This document shows positions 51,221 to 60,094 of a DNA stretch of 64,000 nucleotides, one piece after another. The stretch spans positions 124,001 through 188,000 of the forward strand of contig JAIOZL010000001.1 of the NCBI GenBank assembly GCA_021740645.1. The letters are read 5' to 3'. The translations under genes and the position numbers were made by a program. Every line of letters begins with the position of its first letter. Positions within the stretch are counted from its first letter, which is position 1. The notes under the pieces were generated by a model. That model searched no databases, was not told the DNA's origin, and saw only the letters and a list, made by a program, of their open reading frames with translations. Source of the DNA: Bacteroidales bacterium (lineage in GTDB: Bacteria; Bacteroidota; Bacteroidia; Bacteroidales; JAADJA01).

Positions 51221-53731
51221 CTAATATTTTACAATTTGTTGCGATACTGCTCTGTTCCCGGTTTCTAATCTAAGGAAATAAATACCTGCTTTTAAATCAG
51301 CAATATTTAATTTAAATGATTTTGAATCTACTTTTTTCTCAAATAGTAACTGGCCAGAATAGTTGTATAATTTCAACCAATGGATTGGATCCTGCGAGCT
51401 CAGCATTACAAAACTTTCTGCAGGATTTGGAAATACGTTAAAGTAATTTGATTGAATCTCATCATTGCCAGTCAGTAAAACTTCCTGTGTATTCGTGGGA
51501 TCTGATTCACCCTCGTCATAAACTGCAGTTAAATAGTAAGAATGAAGCCCGTTTCCGGGTGATTCCACAATAAGGGAAGTTTCCGTTGTGTTCTCAAGCA
51601 GGTCATAATTGCCTCCATTATATGAATAGTAAATATTATAACTATTTGGGGTCATGCTTCCGGGTGCGTCCCAAGTAAGTTGTAAGTTTTCGAAGGCCAC
51701 ATTAAGTGCGAAATTCAATGGGGGCAACAGCTGTAATTCTCCAAATTCCTCGATCATAAAATCATCGAAATAAAATTTAGGCGTACCTTTTTCAGCACCT
51801 GTCCAGGCATAAAAGTTTACACCGCCCAATTGGTTTAGTGAGCCCTGTCCAAACGATCCTATGCTCCACTGCCAACCATGAATAGATACACCATCGAGTT
51901 TGTACTCGGCCCAATCATTATTTAGGTCAATGATAACTTCGTTGTACATCCAGGTATCATATGGATAGCTGAAGGTAGCCGCCCCTTGTGCTCCCCCGTC
52001 AATGGATCCCTGTCCGTTTTCATCAAAAAAGACTTGCATACCCCATTCACTGCTAGCCCCGTTAAACAATTGTAAAGTATTGAAATATCCCAGAAAACCG
52101 GAGGGAACATTCATTTGAAAACTTATTTTATACAAACCTTCAGTATAGTTTTCAATTACCTTCACTACATCATTGGTGCCTTCAATAATAGCTGCATTTG
52201 ATCCTGCATAAGTAACATCTGAAGAAATATAAGCATCTTCAGCCGAGCAGGGTGTATTGCTCCAGGTGGTCCAATCTGTCGAGTTCTGGCAGGCTAGTTG
52301 TCCTCCTGAAGTATAGGCTTCAAAATTGTCCTGATAAACTGTGGTTGTTCCTCCCCCGCTAAATACTGAAACCGATTCGGAAGGAAAGGCTTCTCCCTCT
52401 TCGTAAAGGGCACAAACATAATAAGTGTAGCTTCCCTGAGCAGGGTCTAAATCGGTATACTCAGTATCACTGGTAAATTCAATGAGCACATTATTTCTAT
52501 AAACATTATATCCTAAAAGACTTTTTCCTGAAGGTGCATCCCAGGCCAGGTACACGTCATTATCAATAATTTCTGCTGTAAAATTTTCAGCCCCGGCCAA
52601 AGTAGGGGCCCCTTCCGGGTAAGTGTAAAATAATGCAGATTGACCCTGGTTAAATTGAGTGCCTCCGGGGTTTAAATTGTTCAGATAAAAATAGCCGTTA
52701 GCATAACCACTCCATCCCCAGTTAAAATGGAAATGATCATTTCCCTGGTAGCCATCACATACAAAAGCATGGCCTCCTGCGCTGCCACTGCCGCTATAAT
52801 AAACAGGCCGATTGAGGTTCAATTCATTTTTAAGTTTATAAATAAAAGTTTCTATGGGAAAACTACTTTTTGGAAGTAACATGGCGTTTTGGGAATAGCC
52901 AAAATAGTTAACTAAAGCATCTCTTGCATCGGAACTATATGCTCCTGAACCAGAAGGAGAGTACTGCATATCTACCGACACACCCAGGTGATATAAGAGG
53001 GTGGCTATGGCCACATTGTTAGAATAAATTTGATTTGGCATAGAGGCCCAATCGTAGGTTGTAGCACCAAAGTTGGCAGTTTGTGTACCATAACCGGCAG
53101 CATAATAAGAATGTGAACCGGTACCCTGATCAGGGTAGTTATGATATTTCATAACTTGCGACATCGCCGTGGCAACGCAGCCAGCCCATACGTGTCCACC
53201 CGGGCCACTGGGGTCAGAAGGACAAAGTTGGTTATAATAAGTTCCCTGGTCCCAAAGCGTGGTGAGCAATGGATTTACATCATCAAAGTTCTCAGGTTTT
53301 GAGGAAGGCACTAATAAATTACTCCATGAGGCCGAAATATATTCATCAGCCGGAAGGGAATTTTCACGGGTATAGATAATTTGATTAGTGTAATTATCCA
53401 TCCAGTAATTAAAATTTGTGGCATCAAAACCAGGATCATTTGAATAACTGCCTTCAAATGCATAACCTAAAACAGGATAGACATGATCCTCTGCTGAAAT
53501 AATGATAAATCCCTTATCGTTGCCCACATTGAAAATATAATATACGGGTTCACCATTTTGGCTTTTGGTATAAATAAGACCCAAATTTATACTGCTATAA
53601 CTACTAGCAGATGCATAGGTGAAATAATGATTTTTTGCAGCTTTTGCTGCGGTAGTTTCATTTACTACATCTGCTTTAGTTAAATAAACAGATACGATAG
53701 TAACTAAGAAGAAAAGTAAAAATTTTTTCAT
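51221..53731 (-). CDS. C10-family cysteine protease (streptopain-like) with T9SS type A sorting domain
   Basis: An 836-residue secreted protease. After the signal peptide (1-20) comes a Spi-type propeptide (about 21-150), the C10 catalytic domain with C185 in WAGCVATAMSQVMKYH and H321 in GGHAFVCDGY, then the N-W-G-W-S-G segment, and two fibronectin-like domains flanking a jelly-roll domain (about 380-750). A type A sorting domain (VFPNPAESF and a final Q-Q-I-V-K-Y) closes it. Relatives include Prevotella interpain and Porphyromonas PrtT. It should be secreted as a zymogen. ATG 53731 is used because it begins the signal peptide; the TTG 12 codons upstream does not. Confidence 0.95.
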   Translation of the reverse strand: MKKFLLFFLVTIVSVYLTKADVVNETTAAKAAKNHYFTYASASSYSSINLGLIYTKSQNGEPVYYIFNVGNDKGFIIISAEDHVYPVLGYAFEGSYSNDPGFDATNFNYWMDNYTNQIIYTRENSLPADEYISASWSNLLVPSSKPENFDDVNPLLTTLWDQGTYYNQLCPSDPSGPGGHVWAGCVATAMSQVMKYHNYPDQGTGSHSYYAAGYGTQTANFGATTYDWASMPNQIYSNNVAIATLLYHLGVSVDMQYSPSGSGAYSSDARDALVNYFGYSQNAMLLPKSSFPIETFIYKLKNELNLNRPVYYSGSGSAGGHAFVCDGYQGNDHFHFNWGWSGYANGYFYLNNLNPGGTQFNQGQSALFYTYPEGAPTLAGAENFTAEIIDNDVYLAWDAPSGKSLLGYNVYRNNVLIEFTSDTEYTDLDPAQGSYTYYVCALYEEGEAFPSESVSVFSGGGTTTVYQDNFEAYTSGGQLACQNSTDWTTWSNTPCSAEDAYISSDVTYAGSNAAIIEGTNDVVKVIENYTEGLYKISFQMNVPSGFLGYFNTLQLFNGASSEWGMQVFFDENGQGSIDGGAQGAATFSYPYDTWMYNEVIIDLNNDWAEYKLDGVSIHGWQWSIGSFGQGSLNQLGGVNFYAWTGAEKGTPKFYFDDFMIEEFGELQLLPPLNFALNVAFENLQLTWDAPGSMTPNSYNIYYSYNGGNYDLLENTTETSLIVESPGNGLHSYYLTAVYDEGESDPTNTQEVLLTGNDEIQSNYFNVFPNPAESFVMLSSQDPIHWLKLYNYSGQLLFEKKVDSKSFKLNIADLKAGIYFLRLETGNRAVSQQIVKY

Positions 53732-53810
53732 TTTGAATATTGATGTTAGATTTATATGAATTGACAATGCTTACAACTTATAATGACAATATTTTGGGGG
53801 TATAAAGTTG

Positions 53811-53840
53811 CAAATGTAACATAAAGATTAAAGGATGCAA
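53811..53840 (-). promoter_or_regulatory. Promoter of the C10 peptidase gene
   Basis: On the minus strand TTG (53838-53840), 19 bases, TACATTTG (53811-53818). Transcription should start near 53806, giving a 75-base leader before the ATG at 53731. Confidence 0.7.
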
Positions 53841-53890
53841 AAAATAGCTTTTATATGGCATTTGTGGTTTATTTTAACAATAATGAAAAC

Positions 53891-53926
53891 AAAAAACCCA
53901 TTCACTCAGAGAGGAACGGGTTTTTT
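53891..53926. terminator. Bidirectional terminator in the gene-poor stretch
   Basis: AAAAAACCC (53891-53899) pairs with GGGTTTTTT (53918-53926), extended inwards by TTC/GAA after one mismatch. T tracts lie on both strands. On the minus strand it ends 18 bases after the stop codon of the 27-residue ORF. Confidence 0.8.
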
Positions 53927-53943
53927 GCACTGATTGTTCGATA

Positions 53944-54027
53944 TTACTTGTTAAACACATCTTCAGATTCTATACCTGAACCAGGTATAAACCTGTCGAA
54001 CCATTTAGTCTGAAATGGCTTATTCAT
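53944..54027 (-). CDS. Possible 27-residue small protein
   Basis: ATG at 54025-54027 to TAA at 53944-53946 encodes a 27-residue peptide beginning MNKPFQTKWFDRF and ending ESEDVFNK. It is mixed in charge with four Phe and one Trp, not membrane-like. GGAGG stands immediately before the ATG (one base away), rare for this organism and too close to be ideal. A strong terminator follows. No family is recognised. Two short inverted repeats (TATACCTG/CAGGTATA at 53971-53989 and CCATTT/AAATGG at 54001-54018) overlap the frame, so a structured RNA on the minus strand is an alternative reading. Confidence 0.4.
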   Translation of the reverse strand: MNKPFQTKWFDRFIPGSGIESEDVFNK

Positions 54028-54424
54028 TCCTCCATAAATAAGTTTAAGTATTTTTTGAATTTCGCAATCATTATTTTAATTCCAGTTTTAGACACAGTTT
54101 TATAGTTATAAATATTTTAATCTTAAAAATATTCATAATTGCCATTCGTGGGTTTTAAATTTGAATAAATAAGGAAATATTTAATTCAAACCTGATTCTC
54201 TTTGGTTAGTCTTTACGAAAGTTTTCAATAATTGTTTTATAATAGGGTAATTATTATTTTTCTAATGATAAGGCTTTATATAGGTCAAACAAAACTTGAT
54301 GATCTTTAGCAGGATTTATTCTTTTCAGAAATAATAATTTATTTAAAATAATATCGTGCAACTATGATTACTCAGAGAATGTCTTGCTCTTAAATATTTT
54401 ATAAAACATCGAAATTTTTTTACA
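54028..54424. other. AT-rich intergenic stretch
   Basis: No further ORF, promoter of consensus type, terminator or repeat was found. It lies upstream of the first 65-residue protein gene, so it may carry that gene's control region. Confidence 0.4.
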
Positions 54425-54622
54425 ATGGGGTTATCGAAGAATAAAAACTGGAAAGAAAGAGCATTAAAAGTGGTGAACGGTCACAAAGGGAAAAAGAAAG
54501 TTTATGAATCCTACCAGGAAAAAGATCCTAAAATGGCTGAAGAGTATCTGAAATTTCTTTCCAAGCAGCCCGATGCAGTCTATATTTCATGGGACAGCGA
54601 TAGGGGTCGTTTTGTAGCCTAA
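54425..54622 (+). CDS. 65-residue basic protein, paralogue A
   Basis: A small basic protein, 65 residues, no signal peptide or membrane helix. It is of the same length as the protein encoded at 55057-55254 and identical at 29 of 65 positions without gaps. Shared marks are K-N-W-K (7-10), N-x-H-x-G-K-K (18-24), Y-E (27-28), D-P (34-35), A-E-x-Y-L-x-F-x-S (38-46) and Y-I-x-W-D (53-57). The conservation proves both are translated. I do not recognise the family; the basic N-terminus and the small size would fit a nucleic-acid-binding or regulatory protein, but this is a guess. There is no partner gene within 400 bases on either side. Confidence 0.75.
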   Translation: MGLSKNKNWKERALKVVNGHKGKKKVYESYQEKDPKMAEEYLKFLSKQPDAVYISWDSDRGRFVA

Positions 54623-55056
54623 GCTGTTCTTCTTTATTGAATAGACATCTTTATTTTTAATTGCACGTTTATAACTTGTTCACATTTCATGTTTGGCAAG
54701 AAAAATTCCTCCCTTATTTACCATTTTTATATCGAAGATTTTCAATTACCAATACATAGGTGAAAGGCCTGAAGATTATTTTTTGGAAGATTTCTAAAAT
54801 ATGAGTACAGATTTGGGAAAATCTCCCAGCCTTATCTTTTTCTTTTTTATTCCCCATTTTTTTTGAATATCACTTTTGACTTTCTGCCATTATAAATTTG
54901 TATCACATTTTCAGGGAGTTACGGTTTTTTATTTTCGATGGCCGTTGTTTGAAAATCAAAAATCACACTAAATATCAGGTAAAATTATTTTTTTGGTATG
55001 GTTCTTTATTTGACTATTGAAAATTCAAAAGTTTAACGAATTAACAATATGAAGTC
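54623..55056. other. Intergenic stretch between the two 65-residue genes
   Basis: 434 bases, strongly AT-rich, with no ORF and no clear terminator. It does not resemble the sequence upstream of the first copy by eye, so the duplication (if recent) did not include the flanks. Confidence 0.4.
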
Positions 55057-55254
55057 ATGAAACTATTTAGTAAAAAAAATTGGAAGACAAAAGGATTGGA
55101 AGTAATTAACAGTCATTTTGGAAAAAAGAGGACATACGAAACTTTCCTAAGGATAGACCCATCAGTTGCAGAGAAATATTTAAGGTTTATTTCCAGAAAT
55201 TCGAATGCGACTTATATCCAATGGGACAGGAGTATTCAAAATTTCAGATACTAA
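55057..55254 (+). CDS. 65-residue basic protein, paralogue B
   Basis: The second member of the pair, again 65 residues and basic (K-L-F-S-K-K-N-W-K-T-K at the start). It keeps all positions listed for paralogue A, including Y-I-x-W-D near the C-terminus, and differs mainly in the middle loop (29-33) and the last eight residues. An ATG at 55047 is followed at once by a stop, so 55057 is the start. A strong terminator follows at 55328-55363. Function unknown. Confidence 0.75.
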   Translation: MKLFSKKNWKTKGLEVINSHFGKKRTYETFLRIDPSVAEKYLRFISRNSNATYIQWDRSIQNFRY

Positions 55255-55327
55255 CAAAACATCCTGCTGAACTCGCTCGAATATAGGATTATTACATTTA
55301 TTGTTTTGTAAACAGAGTTCTTTAAGG

Positions 55328-55363
55328 AAAAAAAGCCGGTCAAATCTTTGACCGGCTTTTTTT
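55328..55363. terminator. Bidirectional terminator after paralogue B and the radical SAM gene
   Basis: GCCGGTCAAA (55335-55344) and TTTGACCGGC (55347-55356) form a perfect ten-base stem, flanked by A7 and T7. It serves both convergent genes. Confidence 0.95.
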
Positions 55364-55383
55364 ATATTTCACTAAAAGTTGAA

Positions 55384-56865
55384 TCAGATCGAGTCCGTGA
55401 AAATTTTCCTGAAATGATAGCCATAAATTGAATAAGTAATCGCCTTTGAGAAAACTTTTGGCTTCCTAAATAAACTCCAAAAAAACAGAGACCAGTAATA
55501 TTTTCTATCTGAATCGAAGATGCCAATGTGTACCATCGATCGAAAAAGAGCTACAATGTCCACAAACCTTAGTTTTAATCCTATGTTATTCCTGGGTTCA
55601 AACCGCTTTAAAAAATCGCCGACCCTGGCATAGTATGGTTTTGCGGAATAGATTCCTTTCAAAATATTCTGATACCCTGATAAAAGCTCCAACTTATTCA
55701 TTTTGGGAATAAAATTTAGTGTAGTATCTGTATTATCCCCGCTCATTTCATAAAGTAACCGGCCTTCAATTTTCAAACGCTGATAAAGCCGTGTTTTTTT
55801 GGGAGCATTTAAGAGGCCTACCATAGCAGAAATGATTCCACTTTCCTGTATGAATTCTATCTGGCGTTGGAAAATGCCGGGTTGATCGCTATCAAAGCCA
55901 ACTATAAAACCGGCAGAAACCTCCAGGCCTGCACCCTGAATTTTATTCACACTTTCAATTAACTCCCTGTTTTTATTTTGCTTTTTGTTGCATTCAGTCA
56001 GGCTATTTTCATCTGGAGATTCTATTCCTATAAAAACATTGCTAAACCCTGCCTTCGACATTAGACTCATTAATTCTGGGTCATCTGCCAGGTTAATAGA
56101 AGCCTCAGTGGTAAAATCAAAGGGGTATTTATTTATTTCCATCCACTTAATGATCACCGGAAGTAAATTGTTTTTCAGATGCTTCCTGTTCCCTATAAAA
56201 TTATCATCAACAATAAAAACATTTCGCCTCCATCCCGAGGCATATAAATGATCAAGCTCTTTAATAAATTGATCAGTTGATTTTGTACGAACCTTATGCC
56301 CGAATAATCCGGTTATATTGCAAAACTCACAATCAAATGGGCAGCCTCTGGAATATTGGATGCTCATGCTCCCATACCTTTTTTGCTTGAGAATGCGGTA
56401 ATCAGGTGCAGGTGAAAATTGCAAGGAAGGAAAACCTTCTGATTGGTAAATTCTTTTTGGAATCCCAGCATTTAGGTCATGAACCAGCTGATCAATAACT
56501 TCTTCCGCTTCGTTTAAAAGAAAATGATCAACGCTGTGATATCCTTCATAATCTTCGGTAAATAATGGCCCACCTGCAACAATTGGAGTTTTCAAATCAT
56601 TACACAATTGAATGATTTCATTTGCGGAACTTCTTTGTGCTGACATAGCGCTAATAAACACATAATCTGCTCTCATGATTTCCTTTTTCCTTAATTTTTC
56701 AACATTAAGGTCGAGGAGCTTTCTATTCCAGTTTTTAGGTAGCATGGCTGAAATAGTCATTAATCCCAAAGGAGGGTTTGCAGCTTTTTTTGAAACAAAT
56801 TTCAGTGCGTGCCTGAAGCTCCAAAAGGTATCAGGATACCTGGGGTAAATCATTAAAATTTTCAT
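55384..56865 (-). CDS. B12-binding-domain radical SAM protein with DUF4070
   Basis: A 493-residue class B radical SAM protein. The N-terminal part (about 1-145) has the cobalamin-binding Rossmann fold but without the D-x-H-x-x-G lower-ligand motif. The radical SAM domain carries the cluster motif C175-x3-C179-x2-C182 in RGCPFDCEFC and the glycine-rich strand IVDDNFIGN. The C-terminal portion (about 355-490) matches the DUF4070 region seen in HpnP/HpnR-like enzymes. Those methylate hopanoids, but no squalene-hopene cyclase gene is near, so another lipid or small molecule is equally possible. A minus-strand TAATTTTG (56926-56933) would give a leader of about 55 bases. Confidence 0.9.
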   Translation of the reverse strand: MKILMIYPRYPDTFWSFRHALKFVSKKAANPPLGLMTISAMLPKNWNRKLLDLNVEKLRKKEIMRADYVFISAMSAQRSSANEIIQLCNDLKTPIVAGGPLFTEDYEGYHSVDHFLLNEAEEVIDQLVHDLNAGIPKRIYQSEGFPSLQFSPAPDYRILKQKRYGSMSIQYSRGCPFDCEFCNITGLFGHKVRTKSTDQFIKELDHLYASGWRRNVFIVDDNFIGNRKHLKNNLLPVIIKWMEINKYPFDFTTEASINLADDPELMSLMSKAGFSNVFIGIESPDENSLTECNKKQNKNRELIESVNKIQGAGLEVSAGFIVGFDSDQPGIFQRQIEFIQESGIISAMVGLLNAPKKTRLYQRLKIEGRLLYEMSGDNTDTTLNFIPKMNKLELLSGYQNILKGIYSAKPYYARVGDFLKRFEPRNNIGLKLRFVDIVALFRSMVHIGIFDSDRKYYWSLFFWSLFRKPKVFSKAITYSIYGYHFRKIFTDSI

Positions 56866-57052
56866 GAGAATATATTTTATATTCGAAATAGTTCAATTTA
56901 CAGTCTGATTATCCCACTGTTTTGGCAAAATTAAGTGAGTAAATACCGAAAGCTTTGGCATTTGGGATTTGTAAACAAAAAATGGTGTGAAGAATAATTA
57001 TTTTGGGGCGAATGACACTTACCAAGGGGTGAATAAAAATGACAGGAAGAAA

Positions 57053-57898
57053 TTATTTTAGGGCTTCTTTCACTTTCTCGAGATATTGCCTGGAGACAAG
57101 GACTTCTTCCTCAAAGTTTTTAAGTTTTAAAATTAAACTTCCTGGCTGACCACCAAATTTTAAAATATGAATAGTGTTAATTAATGTCGTTCTGTGACAG
57201 CGAACAATATTACGAAATTTTGCTAACTGGTCCTCCGTATCCTTTAAAGTAGCCCTGATGAGTTTCTTTTGGAGTTGATTTTTATCCTGGAAAAATATTT
57301 CGATGTAATTATTGGCTGATTTGATAAAAACCAGGTCGGATAGTTTTAAATTAAAATTCTCCTTCTTATTATCAGATTGAAAAGTAATATTTCTGTCCTG
57401 GCCTTCATTTTTAAGCGGAATACCTGCTTGTCTCGTCAGGTCAATTAATTGTTGCACATGTTTTTTAAGGTAGTTAAACTGATGAATAACAATAAGGATT
57501 GCGACTGGAATCAGTGAAAGTAAAATAATCCGGAAAGAAACATCAAAAGTGATACTTACAAGGCCCACATACCGGGCATAAAAATGAAAAGCAACGGCCA
57601 GCATAGCCCAAATAATGAGATTTAGGGTTAGATCTTTGTATATCTTCCAATTGCCTGATAAAAAAATCCTTGTGAAAATTGAAGGAATAATAATCAACCA
57701 AAAACCCAGGATTATAAGACTTATTCCACCAAAGCCTGTAATGATCAACAGCCTGTTGTTAAATTCGAAACTTCGGAGTTCTATGGGTTGGAAGAACAGG
57801 AAAAACAAAAACACACCCAAACTGATCCCGAAAATAACTTTAAGGTTATAAATGAGATCATCATAAAATGGATAGGGTTTGTTTAAGCTTTTTAACAT
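57053..57898 (-). CDS. Membrane-anchored LytTR transcriptional regulator
   Basis: A 281-residue regulator without a receiver domain. Four membrane helices (about 18-36, 48-68, 86-108 and 122-143) precede a short linker and a LytTR DNA-binding domain (about 185-280; D-L-V-F-I-K-S-A-N-N-Y-I-E-I and R-N-I-V-R-C-H-R-T-T-L-I-N). It probably senses a membrane signal directly and acts from the membrane. Its -7 box TATCTTTG on the minus strand (57916-57923) lies only 18 bases from the ATG, so the leader would be about 13 bases. It is divergent from the secreted FISUMP protein gene, a plausible target. Confidence 0.92.
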   Translation of the reverse strand: MLKSLNKPYPFYDDLIYNLKVIFGISLGVFLFFLFFQPIELRSFEFNNRLLIITGFGGISLIILGFWLIIIPSIFTRIFLSGNWKIYKDLTLNLIIWAMLAVAFHFYARYVGLVSITFDVSFRIILLSLIPVAILIVIHQFNYLKKHVQQLIDLTRQAGIPLKNEGQDRNITFQSDNKKENFNLKLSDLVFIKSANNYIEIFFQDKNQLQKKLIRATLKDTEDQLAKFRNIVRCHRTTLINTIHILKFGGQPGSLILKLKNFEEEVLVSRQYLEKVKEALK

Positions 57899-58021
57899 TT
57901 CCTGTTATTTGTTTGCAAAGATAGGAATACTATAGATAAAATGGATTTAAACGAAGATTGAACACTTTCATATTACATTATTATGTTAACTTAGCATGAA
58001 AGTATTTTCAATTTATAAATA

Positions 58022-59842
58022 ATGACCCAGAGATTAGAAATATCATTTGTCATTGGTGTCTTTGCAATTATAATTTGTTGGTCTCAAAATTTGATTGGTC
58101 AAACCCTTATTTCGGAGAATTTTAGTTCGGGACAAATGCCACCATCAGGATGGTCAATTGAAAATGTATTTGTCCAGTGGACAATCAACAATACTATAGC
58201 AGCCGGAGGAACTCATCCTGAAGCTCGGTTCCAGTGGCTACAGCTCGTCGATACAACAAGACTAATGTCTCCACTAATTGATCTGACTGGGGTAAATACA
58301 GTCATTTTTCAATTTAAGCATTTTTATGATGATTATGATGGGGAGGGCCCTTCAGTTGGTGTGGCCACAAGATCAGGCAATGGATTCTGGAATACCGTTT
58401 GGGAAATAATTCCTGATGGAAATGTTGGTCCTGACGAAATTATTCTTGAAATTTCCAATGAGGATGTGGGACAGGCCGACTTTCAACTTTGTTGTTATGT
58501 CAAGGGTAATCTGTTCAACCTGGATTATTGGTACCTGGATGATCTATTATTATACCGGCCAATTGAAATCGATATTAGGTTATTCCTTGAAGGCCCCTTT
58601 CAATCAGATCAAATGAATAATCAACTGAATGCATTCGGGTTTTTGCCACTAAGCCAACCTTTTAATACTGATCCCTGGAATTATGATGGAATGGAGGAGG
58701 TATCATCGATTCCAGGTTCCGGTATTATTGACTGGGTGCTCGTTGAATTACTGGCGAAGGATAGCAATGTTAATAACAAATTTAAATCTGTTGCCAAACG
58801 AGCTGGATTTATTCATTTTGATGGAACAGTAACCAAAATTGATGGTGAAAATCCTTTATCCTTTCCTGTTATTGATGAGGATAGTATTTACCTTTGGGTC
58901 CATCCCCACAATCACCTGAGTGTTATGTCTTCTGAAAGTTTACTTTCTGGTGGAAGTAAATACACTTATGATTTTTCGATTGATACCGGGCTGGCGATAT
59001 ATCCAAAAAGATCAATGAAAGAAATTTCAACCGGAGTATGGGCGGTGATGAGTGGAGATGGAAATGCCGATGGAAAAATTGATAATTCAGATAAAAACCA
59101 GATTTGGGTAAGCCAGCAAGGTAATTCCGGGTATTTGAGTGCAGACTATAATATGAATGGAATAGTAGATGAAGCGGATATTCAGATTTACTGGAAATTA
59201 AATGCAGGCAAGGGGCATTGGATTCCTGATACCGCCACCGTACTTCATATTTGCGGAGATCCATTTATTGATTTTCGTAATGGGAATTCCTATTCTACTG
59301 CTTTAATTGGTGTTCAATGCTGGATGACAGATAATCTGAATTATAATACCGGAACCAGTTGGTGCTATTATAATAATTCTGCCTATTGCAATATTTATGG
59401 AAGGTTGTACAATTGGTCTACAATTATGAATGGAGAATCCGGTAGCAATTCCGTACCAAGTGATGTGCAGGGTATTTGCCCTGCAGGATGGCACATACCT
59501 AGTGATGGGGAATGGTGCATCCTCCTGTCATGTATAGATTCGACAATAGTTTGCGATACAGCTGGATATAATGGAACCGATGCAGGAATAAAAATGAAAT
59601 CAACCTGGGGGTGGAGCAGCGGAGGAAACGGCACCAATGAATCTGGTTTTTGTGCTTTACCCGGAGGTAGCATGGGGATTTATCATTTTGATGACCTTTA
59701 TCTTTTTGCCAATTTTTGGACAACCACCGAAGATTATCCTGGGTATGCCTGGTTTTATAAATTAAATTATGGACTCCCTACCATTGGTCGCTACTTTAGT
59801 TCGAAGAACAGAGGTTACAGCCTCAGGTGTTTGAAGAATTAA
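58022..59842 (+). CDS. Secreted FISUMP protein with dockerin-like segment
   Basis: A 606-residue exported protein. A signal peptide (about 1-28) is followed by a choice-of-anchor-J/MAM-like jelly roll (about 30-185; L-I-S-E-N-F-S-S-G and W-Y-L-D-D-L-L-L), a beta domain (about 190-325), a dockerin-like pair of calcium loops (G-D-G-N-A-D-G-K-I-D and D-Y-N-M-N-G-I-V-D-E-A-D near 345-385) and a C-terminal FISUMP domain (about 400-606; Y-G-R-L-Y-N-W, C-P-A-G-W-H-I-P-S-D-G-E-W and R-C-L-K-N). There is no T9SS tail, since FISUMP itself ends the chain. The dockerin-like loops may dimerise or bind calcium; no cohesin gene is present here. Confidence 0.88.
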   Translation: MTQRLEISFVIGVFAIIICWSQNLIGQTLISENFSSGQMPPSGWSIENVFVQWTINNTIAAGGTHPEARFQWLQLVDTTRLMSPLIDLTGVNTVIFQFKHFYDDYDGEGPSVGVATRSGNGFWNTVWEIIPDGNVGPDEIILEISNEDVGQADFQLCCYVKGNLFNLDYWYLDDLLLYRPIEIDIRLFLEGPFQSDQMNNQLNAFGFLPLSQPFNTDPWNYDGMEEVSSIPGSGIIDWVLVELLAKDSNVNNKFKSVAKRAGFIHFDGTVTKIDGENPLSFPVIDEDSIYLWVHPHNHLSVMSSESLLSGGSKYTYDFSIDTGLAIYPKRSMKEISTGVWAVMSGDGNADGKIDNSDKNQIWVSQQGNSGYLSADYNMNGIVDEADIQIYWKLNAGKGHWIPDTATVLHICGDPFIDFRNGNSYSTALIGVQCWMTDNLNYNTGTSWCYYNNSAYCNIYGRLYNWSTIMNGESGSNSVPSDVQGICPAGWHIPSDGEWCILLSCIDSTIVCDTAGYNGTDAGIKMKSTWGWSSGGNGTNESGFCALPGGSMGIYHFDDLYLFANFWTTTEDYPGYAWFYKLNYGLPTIGRYFSSKNRGYSLRCLKN

Positions 59843-60094
59843 ATATATCCCATCCGACAAAATCCTTAATTTTCTGTTAAGATTTAGAATCATTCTAAAT
59901 AACAAGTTACCTTTGACCTATTCTTAATTAAAGATTATCAAATTTTACAAGATTTTCGTCCTTTAATTTATTTAAAATGGTTTAATATCATTAGGATTAG
60001 GAGATGTTAATGTTTGAAAATTTAGATAAATATCGAAGTAGCCACTAAAAATTAGATTACCAAATCAGTTTATTATTAACCAAATAAAAGAGAT
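59843..60094. other. Intergenic stretch ahead of the T9SS/PID-CTERM cluster
   Basis: 252 bases, AT-rich, with no ORF. No consensus -7 box was found, though TAATGTTTG at about 60009 is one base off spacing. It should hold the cluster promoter. Confidence 0.3.

Noticed and set aside
51221..54622. A toxin-antitoxin or phage-defence module
   Set aside because: The C10 protease is a standard secreted enzyme with a T9SS tail, and the small genes have no toxin or antitoxin motif.
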